Source: Pedobacter sp.
GTDB lineage: Bacteria > Bacteroidota > Bacteroidia > Sphingobacteriales > Sphingobacteriaceae
Direction: 5' to 3'
Length of the DNA: 10,372 bases
Assembly (NCBI GenBank): GCA_030149995.1
Contig: JASLGV010000284.1
Location: forward strand, 1-10,372
The stretch's first letter is position 1. Every line of letters starts with the position of its first letter. Below are positions 1 through 6,134 of the stretch, in pieces. The notes beneath the pieces were generated by a model. The model did no database searches, had not been told where the DNA came from, and saw nothing but the letters and a program-made list of their open reading frames with translations. A program made the position numbers and the translations under genes.

Positions 1-626
1 ACCAATTGAGCTTCCTGGCTCTCCGGATATTGCGTTTTAATCTTTGTATAAGCATCTACAGCACCTTTAAAATCTTTTAAGGTTTCATTTACAAGGCCTA
101 ATTTTTTTAAGAAAAGCGGTGAAGTAAACTTACTTGCTTTATCTGCTGCTTTTTTGTAATAAGTAGCAGCTTGTTTGAAATCTTTTAATTCACTGTAAGC
201 ATCACCTAATAAGCCTAAAGCCAAAGGATCTGCAACCGGGCTACCAGTAGCACTGTATTTGCTCAAAGATTCTACAGCTTGTTTATATTCGCCTTTGCGC
301 AAATAGATACCGCCCAGGTAAAGATTAGCCAGGTTAGCTGATTTGGTATTTGCATACTCTTCAGCAACTTTTTCTAAACCAGGGTAACCGCCTTCGCCTT
401 TAACCGCTTTGTTTGATAATGAGTCTACACCAATAAATTGCTCAGCTTTGTACATTTTGCTGGCAGCCTCTTCAGCACGATTTTTTAAGTATACACCTTG
501 GTACCAAAAATACACGCCAATTAATACAACAATAGCGCCGGCAATAAAAAGCAGGCTTTTGTTATTTTCCTGTAAAAAAGAACCTTTTCTAATAGGTTGA
601 GTCGTCTGATTATCTGTTGTAGACAT
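1..626 (-). CDS. Membrane-anchored tetratricopeptide repeat protein (3' end outside window)
   Basis: The first 208 codons are present and the stop lies beyond base 1. The start ATG (complement of 624-626) gives a polar N-terminus (MSTTDNQTTQPIRKGSF), then one hydrophobic segment at about residues 24-41 (SLLFIAGAIVVLIGVYFWYQ). After that come TPR-like helical repeats at about 96-125, 134-163 and 170-200, with pattern residues such as NLYLGGIYLRKGEYKQAVES and LLGDAYSELKDFKQAATYYK. One N-terminal helix followed by periplasmic TPRs is the layout of the YfgM-like family (about 200-230 residues), which in E. coli works beside the Sec translocon and periplasmic chaperones. That role here is inference. 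Only a few residues are probably missing. The gene is divergent from recF and has a good Bacteroidota-type promoter directly upstream. The TPR assignment is firm; the specific function is not. Confidence 0.88.
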   Translation of the reverse strand, partial: MSTTDNQTTQPIRKGSFLQENNKSLLFIAGAIVVLIGVYFWYQGVYLKNRAEEAASKMYKAEQFIGVDSLSNKAVKGEGGYPGLEKVAEEYANTKSANLANLYLGGIYLRKGEYKQAVESLSKYSATGSPVADPLALGLLGDAYSELKDFKQAATYYKKAADKASKFTSPLFLKKLGLVNETLKDFKGAVDAYTKIKTQYPESQEAQL

Positions 627-649
627 GTTTATTTAAAAAATTAAGATTG

Positions 650-679
650 CAAAAATACATTTTTCAGTCAAAGTATCAA
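650..679 (-). promoter_or_regulatory. Bacteroidota-type promoter for the TPR gene
   Basis: Read on the minus strand, TTG (679-677) is followed by a 19-nt spacer and TATTTTTG (657-650). This matches the Bacteroidota sigma-A consensus TTG-N19-TAnnTTTG exactly. Transcription would begin near 643, giving a leader of about 17 nt before the ATG at 626. This is a pattern match only. Confidence 0.6.
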
Positions 680-737
680 CCTTTATTTTAAGTATTTAAT
701 TAAAAATCACGGGTATCCGTGTATACGTTCAGAAAAA

Positions 738-770
738 TGTTGTGTATTTTATCTCTAAAAATACACAACA
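738..770. repeat. Perfect 13-bp inverted repeat in the TPR/recF divergent spacer
   Basis: The left arm TGTTGTGTATTTT (738-750) and right arm AAAATACACAACA (758-770) are exact reverse complements around a 7-nt loop. The arms are AT-rich, and five A residues (733-737) precede the left arm. The repeat lies between two divergent genes, where no transcript end is expected, so an operator or other protein-binding site is as plausible as a hairpin. Two smaller inverted repeats lie in the same 218-bp spacer: CACGG-gtat-CCGTG (708-721) and ACGGTT-TG-AACCGT (805-818). The second overlaps the likely recF promoter zone. No known operator was recognised. Confidence 0.6.
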
Positions 771-844
771 AAAATTCAATGTTATAAAGTATTGCGCTTA
801 ATTAACGGTTTGAACCGTAAAAATAGGTAAATTGCAGCCTCTTT

Positions 845-1957
845 ATGTGGTTAAAAAATATTACACTCCTTAATTTTAAAAACTATACCGATGCAGATCT
901 GAAGTTCTCAGAAACGGTGAATGTTTTTACAGGTAACAACGGGTCCGGCAAAACCAATATGCTCGATGCCATTCATTACCTGTGCCTGTGTAAAAGTTAT
1001 TTTAACCCGATAGACGGACAGCAAATTAAGAATGGTTCGGATATTTTTATGATTCAGGGTGACTTTGAGCGGCAGGATAAAAACGAAAAAATATCTTGTG
1101 GCGTAAAACGCAATCAGAAAAAACAGTTTAAACGGAATAAAAAGGAATACGATAAACTGGCCGATCATATTGGTCTGTTTCCGGTGGTGATGGTTTCTCC
1201 CTACGATGTAAACCTGATTATGGAGGGCAGTGAAGAACGCCGCCGGTTTATTGACAATGTTATTTCGCAAACCGATGCGCATTACCTGGATCAGTTAATT
1301 GCTTACAACCGTGTACTGCAAAACAGAAATGCGTTACTCAAGCAGATTGCAGTTACCCGGAAGTATGATCCCGCTTTGCTGGAGATTTTAGATGAGCAGT
1401 TAACAACTGCTGGCAATAAGATCTTCTTGTTGCGGAAGGCTTTTATGGAAAGCTTTATCCCCCTGTTTAATTCGTATTATGTTTATATAACCGACCAGAA
1501 AGAAACCGTAGCGCTGAATTATCAGTCGCAGTTGAATGAAGAATCTTTTGAAGTGCTTTTGCAGCGTTCGGTTGAAAAAGATCGTGTACTCGAAAGAACC
1601 ACAACCGGTATACACAAAGATGAGCTGGTTTTTGTAATTAACGGTATGCCGTTAAAGAAATTTGGGTCGCAGGGTCAGCAGAAATCTTTTTTAATTGCCT
1701 TAAAGCTGGCTCAATATGCCTACCTTGCTAAAAATAAAGGATTTAAGCCTTTGCTGATGCTGGATGATATCTTTGATAAGCTGGACGATCACCGTGTACA
1801 TAAGCTGATGGAAATGGTTTCACACCATGATTTCGGACAAATATTTATTACCGATACCGGTATAGAAAGGGTTAAATCTATTTTTAAAAAGATTGAAGTT
1901 GATGTAACTTTGTTCGATGTGGAGGAGGGGCAAATCAGACCTATAGAATATGCGTAA
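845..1957 (+). CDS. recF: DNA replication and repair protein RecF
   Basis: RecF is an SMC-like ABC ATPase that binds gapped DNA and, with RecO and RecR, helps load RecA at stalled forks and single-strand gaps in the cytoplasm. At 370 residues it has normal family length. The N-terminus MWLKNITLLNFKNY is the usual RecF opening. The Walker A motif GNNGSGKT is at residues 30-37. The ABC signature SQGQQK is at 275-280. Walker B with D-loop is at 303-314 (LLMLDDIFDKLD, acidic pair D307-D308). The GIHKDEL segment at 255-261 is also typical. The stop overlaps the next gene by 8 bp. The start at 845 places the conserved N-terminus at residue 1; no Shine-Dalgarno is seen, which is normal for this phylum. 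dnaA and dnaN are not adjacent, unlike the classical dnaA-dnaN-recF order. Confidence 0.97.
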   Translation: MWLKNITLLNFKNYTDADLKFSETVNVFTGNNGSGKTNMLDAIHYLCLCKSYFNPIDGQQIKNGSDIFMIQGDFERQDKNEKISCGVKRNQKKQFKRNKKEYDKLADHIGLFPVVMVSPYDVNLIMEGSEERRRFIDNVISQTDAHYLDQLIAYNRVLQNRNALLKQIAVTRKYDPALLEILDEQLTTAGNKIFLLRKAFMESFIPLFNSYYVYITDQKETVALNYQSQLNEESFEVLLQRSVEKDRVLERTTTGIHKDELVFVINGMPLKKFGSQGQQKSFLIALKLAQYAYLAKNKGFKPLLMLDDIFDKLDDHRVHKLMEMVSHHDFGQIFITDTGIERVKSIFKKIEVDVTLFDVEEGQIRPIEYA

Positions 1958-2240
1958 ACCCAATGATGTTACTTTAAAAGATGCCATCAGTAAAATGCTC
2001 GATGTGTACCGGTTACGCCGTAAGTTTGATGAAACTTCGGTTGTAGCCATCTGGCCAGAGATTATGGGAACAGCCATTGCCAACCGAACAACACAAATTT
2101 ACATCCGAGATCGCAGGTTGTTTATCAGAATAGAATCTTCGGTAATTAAAAACGAACTCATTATGGTTAAGCAGGGGATCATGCAGAAGCTTAATGAACA
2201 CGCAGGCAGCGAAGTTGTTACCGAAATGATCTTTTTATAA
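1950..2240 (+). CDS. DUF721 (DciA-like) protein, probable replicative helicase loader/accessory factor
   Basis: This short 96-residue protein matches the DUF721 pattern: an N-terminal helix (LKDAISKMLDVYRLRRKFDE), the core W-PEIMGTAIANRT (W34 region), then RRLFIRIESSVIKNELIMVKQGIMQKLNE and a VVTEMIF end. DUF721 proteins are known as DciA, an ancestral loader or operator of the replicative helicase DnaB in bacteria lacking DnaC or DnaI. Assigning that role here is family inference. The ATG lies inside the last codons of recF (8-bp overlap, different frame), so the two are almost certainly co-transcribed and perhaps translationally coupled. The protein consists of little more than the domain itself, without the long extra tail seen in some DciA proteins. 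A strong palindromic terminator follows 4 bp after the stop. Confidence 0.85.
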   Translation: MRKPNDVTLKDAISKMLDVYRLRRKFDETSVVAIWPEIMGTAIANRTTQIYIRDRRLFIRIESSVIKNELIMVKQGIMQKLNEHAGSEVVTEMIFL

Positions 2241-2244
2241 GATA

Positions 2245-2278
2245 AAAAAGGCTTGAAATTTAAATTTCAAGCCTTTTT
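2245..2278. terminator. Bidirectional intrinsic terminator (perfect 34-bp palindrome)
   Basis: The sequence is an uninterrupted palindrome centred between 2261 and 2262. Its arm AAAAAGGCTTGAAATTT is mirrored exactly by the other half. The GGCTTGAAA stem is flanked by A5 on the left and T5 on the right, so it gives a hairpin plus U-tract in both directions. It sits 4 bp after the DciA-like stop and 39 bp from the stop of the convergent small lipoprotein gene, and can serve both. Confidence 0.85.
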
Positions 2279-2317
2279 CTCATAAAGTACTTAATTACCA
2301 GGTTTTCTTAAGGAAAG

Positions 2318-2497
2318 TTAATCCTTGCTGCCACCACCAAATATTTTGGCTGCTATCCATATAATCAGTGCTACAACAACTATAACCACAATTATACCTG
2401 TCCATACGCCAGCTTTGAATATACCTTGCACAAGTTCGCAGCTGCTTAGTGTGCTGCATAAAAGTGCAATTAGCAGCAGGGGAAATGTTCTTTTCAT
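2318..2497 (-). CDS. Small (59 aa) lipoprotein with a single transmembrane helix
   Basis: The chosen start (2497) gives MKRTFPLLLIALLCSTLSSC, a short lipoprotein signal with lipobox LSSC and lipidated Cys20. After a linker (ELVQGIFKAGVWTG) come a very hydrophobic helix at about 34-50 (IIVVIVVVALIIWIAAK) and a short IFGGGSKD tail. An in-frame ATG at 2524 would add nine residues (MLAIEININ) before the signal and is less likely. From memory, similar tiny proteins are widespread in Bacteroidota and are sometimes labelled phosphatidate cytidylyltransferase. Nothing in this sequence supports that enzyme, which is a large multi-helix protein. Function is unknown. It lies 57 bp downstream of the FKBP gene on the same strand and may be co-transcribed with it. 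Confidence 0.75.
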   Translation of the reverse strand: MKRTFPLLLIALLCSTLSSCELVQGIFKAGVWTGIIVVIVVVALIIWIAAKIFGGGSKD

Positions 2498-2554
2498 ATT
2501 GATGTTAATTTCTATAGCTAACATTCAAGTATGATAAAAAGTTTTAAAGCGTTT

Positions 2555-3292
2555 TTAGTGCCCGTTTACTTTTAACAGTTCCACTTCAAAAACCAGGGTG
2601 CTGTAAGGCGGAATATTTGGGCCGTAGCCACGTTCGCCATACCCCAGGTTATATGGAATGTATAATTTATATTTAGACCCCGCTGGCATTAACTGTAAGC
2701 CCTCTGTCCAGCCTTTTATTACCTGGTTTAATGTAAAGGTAACAGGTTCGCCACGGTCGTAAGAACTGTCAAATTGTTGACCATTTAATAAACTGCCTTT
2801 ATAATGTACCAATACAGAATCTGTTGCGGTTGGTTTAACACCGGTTCCCGCGCTCAGCACTTCATATTGCAGGCCGCTTGCAGTAGTTTGCACACCCGCA
2901 CGTTTTTTATTTTGTTCGAAAAAAGCTTTACCCTCGTTCAGATTGGCGCTGTATTTATTTTTGTTGGCCGCCTCAAGCGCATTGTTAATGGCTTGCTGAG
3001 CTTGTTGCAGATCGAAATTTAATTTAGCTCCTGTAAAGGCATCTTTCAGCCCTTTAAGTAATATATCATAGTTTAATTCGGTTAATCCAGTTGTTTTTAA
3101 GCTGGATCCGATCGAGATACCAAAGGCATAACTGGTCGAATCAAGTGTTGATTTTAGTGCAACAGGTACTGTATGGGTACCGGCAACAGCTGGCTTTGCA
3201 GCAGTTACTTTTTTTACAGCAGTTTTTTTTGCCTGGGCAAAAGATCCGAGAGCAATGCCGGATGCAAGTAGAGTTAAAAGAGTTTTTTTCAT
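2555..3292 (-). CDS. Secreted FkpA/Mip-like FKBP-type peptidyl-prolyl cis-trans isomerase
   Basis: This 245-residue protein starts with a Sec signal peptide (MKKTLLTLLASGIALGSFAQ, probable cleavage after A19). A Lys/Ala-rich linker follows, then an FkpA-type N-terminal dimerisation region at about 48-135 (STSYAFGISIGSSLK, then long helices). The FKBP catalytic domain is at about 137-241. Active-site residues line up with FKBP12: Y164 (VHYKG), F174-D175 (QQFDSS), V191-I192, W195 (VIKGWTEG), Y218 (LGYGERG) and F235 (TLVFEVELL). A functional periplasmic prolyl isomerase/chaperone is therefore expected. An in-frame upstream ATG at 3340 would add 16 polar residues before the signal; the start at 3292 is preferred because it begins a canonical signal peptide. 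No lipobox is seen, unlike the second FKBP protein at 5055-6053. Confidence 0.92.
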   Translation of the reverse strand: MKKTLLTLLASGIALGSFAQAKKTAVKKVTAAKPAVAGTHTVPVALKSTLDSTSYAFGISIGSSLKTTGLTELNYDILLKGLKDAFTGAKLNFDLQQAQQAINNALEAANKNKYSANLNEGKAFFEQNKKRAGVQTTASGLQYEVLSAGTGVKPTATDSVLVHYKGSLLNGQQFDSSYDRGEPVTFTLNQVIKGWTEGLQLMPAGSKYKLYIPYNLGYGERGYGPNIPPYSTLVFEVELLKVNGH

Positions 3293-3400
3293 TCGGATTA
3301 ATTTATTATTTAGGTAATGCTGCCGGTCCGGGCACTTCATTACAGGGTTGGTTTAGGAGGTATTCGATTGCTTTGCCCCATGGAAAAGATCGGTGCACGC

Positions 3401-3430
3401 AAAACAATAAAACCCCGAACAGTCGGGGTT
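3401..3430 (-). terminator. Intrinsic terminator of ndk
   Basis: On the minus strand, stem AACCCCGA (3430-3423) pairs with TCGGGGTT (3418-3411) around a 4-nt loop. A T-rich run (TTTATTGTTTTG) follows. It begins 25 bp after the ndk stop and separates ndk from the downstream FKBP gene, so those two are probably separate transcripts. Confidence 0.8.
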
Positions 3431-3455
3431 CCATTGCTCTTATAAGGTAAGAAAA

Positions 3456-3875
3456 TTAGAAACGCTCATCTGCTTTAAAGAAGAAGTTGCCTTCAATTTC
3501 AGCATTTTCGTCAGAATCTGAACCGTGAACAGCATTTGCATCAATTGATTTTGCATATTTCTGACGGATGGTACCTTCTGCAGCTTCAGCTGGATTGGTT
3601 GCGCCGATTAATTTTCTGAAATCTTCAACCGCGTTGTCTTTTTCTAAAATCGCAGCGATAATCGGACCAGACGACATAAAGTCTACCAGGTCTTTATAGA
3701 AAGGACGGGCAGCATGTACAGCATAAAACTGTCCAGCTGTTTCTTCTGTTAATTTGGTATATTTTAATGCGATGATTTTAAAACCAGCATTGGTAATGTC
3801 GTTTAAAATTGCTCCAATATGGCCGTTTGCAACTGCATCAGGCTTAATCATGGTGAAAGTTCTGTTGGTACTCAT
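3456..3875 (-). CDS. ndk: Nucleoside diphosphate kinase
   Basis: Ndk transfers the gamma phosphate from ATP to (d)NDPs through a phospho-histidine, balancing NTP and dNTP pools in the cytoplasm. At 139 residues it has the standard family length. The N-terminus ([12 protein letters not shown]) carries K11. The catalytic H117 lies in NAVHGSDS at 114-121. The other nucleotide-contacting residues are in place: Y51, R87, T93, R104 and N114. The C-terminus [14 protein letters not shown] (126-139) is typical. The start at 3875 gives the usual short lead-in before [10 protein letters not shown] -7-like promoter element lies about 25 bp upstream and a terminator just downstream, so it looks monocistronic. 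It is divergent from the NrnA-like gene. Confidence 0.98.
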   Translation of the reverse strand: MSTNRTFTMIKPDAVANGHIGAILNDITNAGFKIIALKYTKLTEETAGQFYAVHAARPFYKDLVDFMSSGPIIAAILEKDNAVEDFRKLIGATNPAEAAEGTIRQKYAKSIDANAVHGSDSDENAEIEGNFFFKADERF

Positions 3876-3899
3876 TTGTTTTTATATCAATTTTTTCTG

Positions 3900-3907
3900 C
3901 AAAAGTA
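3900..3907 (-). promoter_or_regulatory. Probable -7 element of the ndk promoter
   Basis: On the minus strand the octamer TACTTTTG fits the Bacteroidota TAnnTTTG box. It would place the transcript start near 3893, about 18 nt before the ndk ATG. No good TTG is seen 19 nt upstream (TTA is there instead), so only the -7 half is supported. Confidence 0.5.
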
Positions 3908-3971
3908 CGTTTTAATTGATTAATATTAAAAGGATGGCGTCAAATACAGCGCATTTAATGTTAAAATTACT

Positions 3972-3979
3972 TAGCTTTG
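3972..3979 (+). promoter_or_regulatory. Probable -7 element of the nrnA-like gene promoter
   Basis: TAGCTTTG matches TAnnTTTG exactly. A transcript starting near 3986 would begin about 8 nt before the ATG at 3994 and well after the alternative ATG at 3916. It therefore supports 3994 as the real start. No convincing -33 TTG is present at the usual distance. Confidence 0.5.
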
Positions 3980-3993
3980 CAACGTTTACAAAT

Positions 3994-5004
3994 ATGCTTA
4001 CATTAACAGAGTTAAAGAGCCAGCTGGCATTTCCGAGGAAAATTGTTATTACCACGCATCATAAGCCAGATGGCGATGCAATGGGCTCTTCTTTAGGATT
4101 ATACGGTTATCTGATTCAAAAGGGACACCACGTAAAAGTTATCACTCCAACAGATTACCCGCAGTTTTTACATTGGATGCCCAATAATTCTGATGTGGTC
4201 ATTTTCACTGAGCAGCAGGCGCAATCAGCTATGCTGGTTGAAGAAGCGGATTTAATTTTCTGTCTCGACTTTAATTCCCTGAGCCGGATTAATGAATTAG
4301 GCGAGTTGGTTCGCGTTTCGAAATCCATTAAAGTGATGATCGATCATCACCTGGAACCAGAAGATTTCGACGATTACCGTCATTGGGATATCAACGCCTG
4401 TGCAGCAGCACAGTTGGTATACGACTTTATCGTTAATCAGCTGGAAGATGAAAAAGGCATCAGCAAAGATGTAGCGGCTTGTTTGTATACGGGTATTATG
4501 ACTGATTCCGGTTCTTTCCGTTTTGCTTCGGCAACGTCTGAGGTCTATCGGATCGCAGCCAACCTGATTGATCTGGGCGCAGATCATGCACGCATACACC
4601 AGTTGGTGTACGATAATGCCAGCGAAGATCGTTTACGCTTTCTGGGCTATTGCTTATCCAATAAATTAGAAGTGCTTCGGGATTTTAATACAGCCATTAT
4701 TTCAGTTACCAAAGATGAACTGGCAAGGTTTAACAGCACAACCGGCGATACGGAAGGTGTTGTAAATTATGCCCTTTCTATAAATGGTATCCGTCTGGCT
4801 GCCCTGATTATTGAACGAACCGATAAAGTTAAACTTTCCCTCCGCTCAACCGGCGATTTTCCGGCAAATGAGATTTGTAAAAAATATTTCAATGGTGGTG
4901 GTCATCGAAATGCAGCGGGTGGCGCCTCTGATGATGGCTTAGAGGAAGTTGTGAGCCAGTTTAAATCCATTCTCTCCGAATATAAAAATCAACTATTAGC
5001 ATAA
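3994..5004 (+). CDS. DHH/DHHA1 phosphoesterase, NrnA-like (nanoRNase / pAp phosphatase)
   Basis: NrnA-type enzymes degrade 2-5-nt RNA oligonucleotides and can dephosphorylate 3'-phosphoadenosine 5'-phosphate, using two Mn ions. From the start at 3994 the protein has 336 residues. DHH-domain metal ligands are all visible: motif HHKPDGDA at 22-29 (H22, D26, D28), D92 in FCLDFNS, DHH at 117-119, and D171 in MTDSGSFRF. The DHHA1 substrate-binding motif GGGHRNAAGG is at 301-310. An in-frame ATG at 3916 would add 26 residues (MINIKRMASNTAHLM...), but the conserved family start and the -7 box at 3972-3979 favour 3994. The FKBP lipoprotein gene follows after 50 bp with no terminator, so both are probably co-transcribed. 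The exact substrate cannot be told from sequence. Confidence 0.93.
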   Translation: MLTLTELKSQLAFPRKIVITTHHKPDGDAMGSSLGLYGYLIQKGHHVKVITPTDYPQFLHWMPNNSDVVIFTEQQAQSAMLVEEADLIFCLDFNSLSRINELGELVRVSKSIKVMIDHHLEPEDFDDYRHWDINACAAAQLVYDFIVNQLEDEKGISKDVAACLYTGIMTDSGSFRFASATSEVYRIAANLIDLGADHARIHQLVYDNASEDRLRFLGYCLSNKLEVLRDFNTAIISVTKDELARFNSTTGDTEGVVNYALSINGIRLAALIIERTDKVKLSLRSTGDFPANEICKKYFNGGGHRNAAGGASDDGLEEVVSQFKSILSEYKNQLLA

Positions 5005-5054
5005 ATGCAGGTCTGTGATCTGAATTAAAAATTAAGAAAAGTTAAATAAAACAA

Positions 5055-6053
5055 ATGAAAAAAGGAATTATGATTCTGTTTGCAGCATCCTTAGGTTTAG
5101 CTGCATGTAACAACTTCCAAAAGGGCGAAGGTGACTTAACCTACAAGATCCTTAAAAATGAAGGTAAAGCAAAGATTGTGGAAGGTGATTTTATCAAATT
5201 AAATGGTATTCAAACCATTGAGAAAAAAGATAACTCCGACTCTGTTCTTGTTAATACTTATGATAGCGAGCGTCCGGCCTTTTTCCCGATCAACAATTCT
5301 ATGTTCAAAGGTGATATGGTTTCAGCTTTAAAATTATTAGGCGAAGGCGATAGTGCTGTTTTTAGACTGAACCTGGATTCGATTGCCAAATATTCTGGTC
5401 AGCCAAAACCGGCAAATGCCAAAACCAACTTTGCTACTTTTACGGTTAAAATCGAAAAGGTTTTACACAAAGATGCTAAAGAAGCAGATTCAACTTTCGA
5501 AAAAAAGAAAAGAGAATTCTTTGAAACAGAATACAAAGCACTGGTTGCAAAAAATAAAGCTTCTGAAGAAGGCAAGATTAAAAAATACATCGACGATAAT
5601 AAGTTGAAAACGACTACAAGTGCTTCTGGCTTACAATATGTAGTTGAAGCACCAGGTAATGCTGAACGTGCTGATCTGACAGATACAGTTGTACTTAATT
5701 ATACAGGTCAGTTTACCCATAAAAAAGGTAATGGTAAGTTAAACTTATTCGATACATCTGATGAGAAAATAGCGAAAGAAGCAGAGTTTTATCAGCCAAT
5801 GGTACACTATGGTCCACGTCCAATGCCTTTAGGTCAATTGGCCCCGGGTTTTATTGAAGGTGTTCGTTTAATCGGTGCCGGTGGTAAAATCAAAATGATT
5901 ATTCCTTCTAAACTTGCTTATGGCGAAAATGGTGGCGGTCCAATCAATCCATTTACTCCATTGGTTTTTGATGTTGAATTAAAAGAAATTATTAAAGCAA
6001 AAGCAGCTCCGGTACCAGTTCCGGTTGCAGCAGCTCCGGCAGCAAAAAAATAA
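5055..6053 (+). CDS. Lipoprotein with two FKBP-like domains (peptidyl-prolyl isomerase)
   Basis: This 332-residue protein begins with a lipoprotein signal (MKKGIMILFAASLGLAAC, lipidated C18). A first, degenerate FKBP-like domain spans about 42-137 (GDFIKLNG, a Y-D-S hairpin, MVSALKLLGEGDSAVFRL, ATFTVKIEKVL). A charged helical linker with coiled-coil character follows at about 138-186. The second FKBP domain is at about 190-313 (ASGLQYVV, LNYTGQF, LFDTS, GFIEGVRL, IIPSKLAYGENGGGP, TPLVFDVELKEI). In this second domain the FKBP12 active-site Trp is replaced by Phe (F266), and the stretch between LFDTS and GFIEG is about 18 residues longer than usual. The tail is Pro/Ala-rich (APVPVPVAAAPAAKK). 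It probably acts in the periplasm as a folding factor. It differs clearly from the soluble FKBP at 2555-3292. It is too long and differently built to be GldI, the gliding-motility FKBP lipoprotein. Confidence 0.88.
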   Translation: MKKGIMILFAASLGLAACNNFQKGEGDLTYKILKNEGKAKIVEGDFIKLNGIQTIEKKDNSDSVLVNTYDSERPAFFPINNSMFKGDMVSALKLLGEGDSAVFRLNLDSIAKYSGQPKPANAKTNFATFTVKIEKVLHKDAKEADSTFEKKKREFFETEYKALVAKNKASEEGKIKKYIDDNKLKTTTSASGLQYVVEAPGNAERADLTDTVVLNYTGQFTHKKGNGKLNLFDTSDEKIAKEAEFYQPMVHYGPRPMPLGQLAPGFIEGVRLIGAGGKIKMIIPSKLAYGENGGGPINPFTPLVFDVELKEIIKAKAAPVPVPVAAAPAAKK

Positions 6054-6074
6054 TTCAGAACCAATTAAAAGAAG

Positions 6075-6108
6075 AACCCGGGTAGCTGTAAAAGCCATCC
6101 GGGTTTTC
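6075..6108. terminator. Intrinsic terminator between convergent genes
   Basis: AACCCGGgtaGC (6075-6086) pairs with GCcatCCGGGTT (6094-6105) around a TGTAAAA loop, with one mismatch and one wobble. A T-rich stretch (TTCTATTTAT) follows on the plus strand and a T-rich stretch also follows on the minus strand. It lies 21 bp after the FKBP lipoprotein stop and 29 bp from the stop of the convergent BON-SH3 gene, and may serve both. Confidence 0.75.
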
Positions 6109-6134
6109 TATTTATAGGGGATGATTTTTTAAAA

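Noticed and set aside
627..844. Possible replication origin next to recF.
   Set aside because: No cluster of TTATCCACA-like DnaA boxes is seen, and dnaA and dnaN are absent.
2318..2497. Phosphatidate cytidylyltransferase.
   Set aside because: CdsA is a large multi-helix enzyme with conserved catalytic motifs. This is a 59-residue lipoprotein with one helix and none of those motifs.
3340..3381. A 13-codon minus-strand mini-ORF (MGQSNRIPPKPTL) whose stop overlaps an upstream in-frame ATG of the FKBP gene (TAATG at 3342-3338), suggesting a leader peptide or coupling.
   Set aside because: The FKBP start at 3292 gives a canonical signal peptide, whereas 3340 puts polar residues before it. No attenuator-like structure or codon run supports a leader peptide.
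3091..3450. Plus-strand open frame of 119 codons across the FKBP gene start and the ndk terminator.
   Set aside because: It runs antisense to a clearly functional FKBP gene and through a terminator hairpin, and its composition is not protein-like.
5055..6053. Possible gliding-motility protein GldI.
   Set aside because: GldI is a shorter lipoprotein with a single FKBP domain. This protein has 332 residues with two FKBP-like domains, and no other gld genes are in the window.
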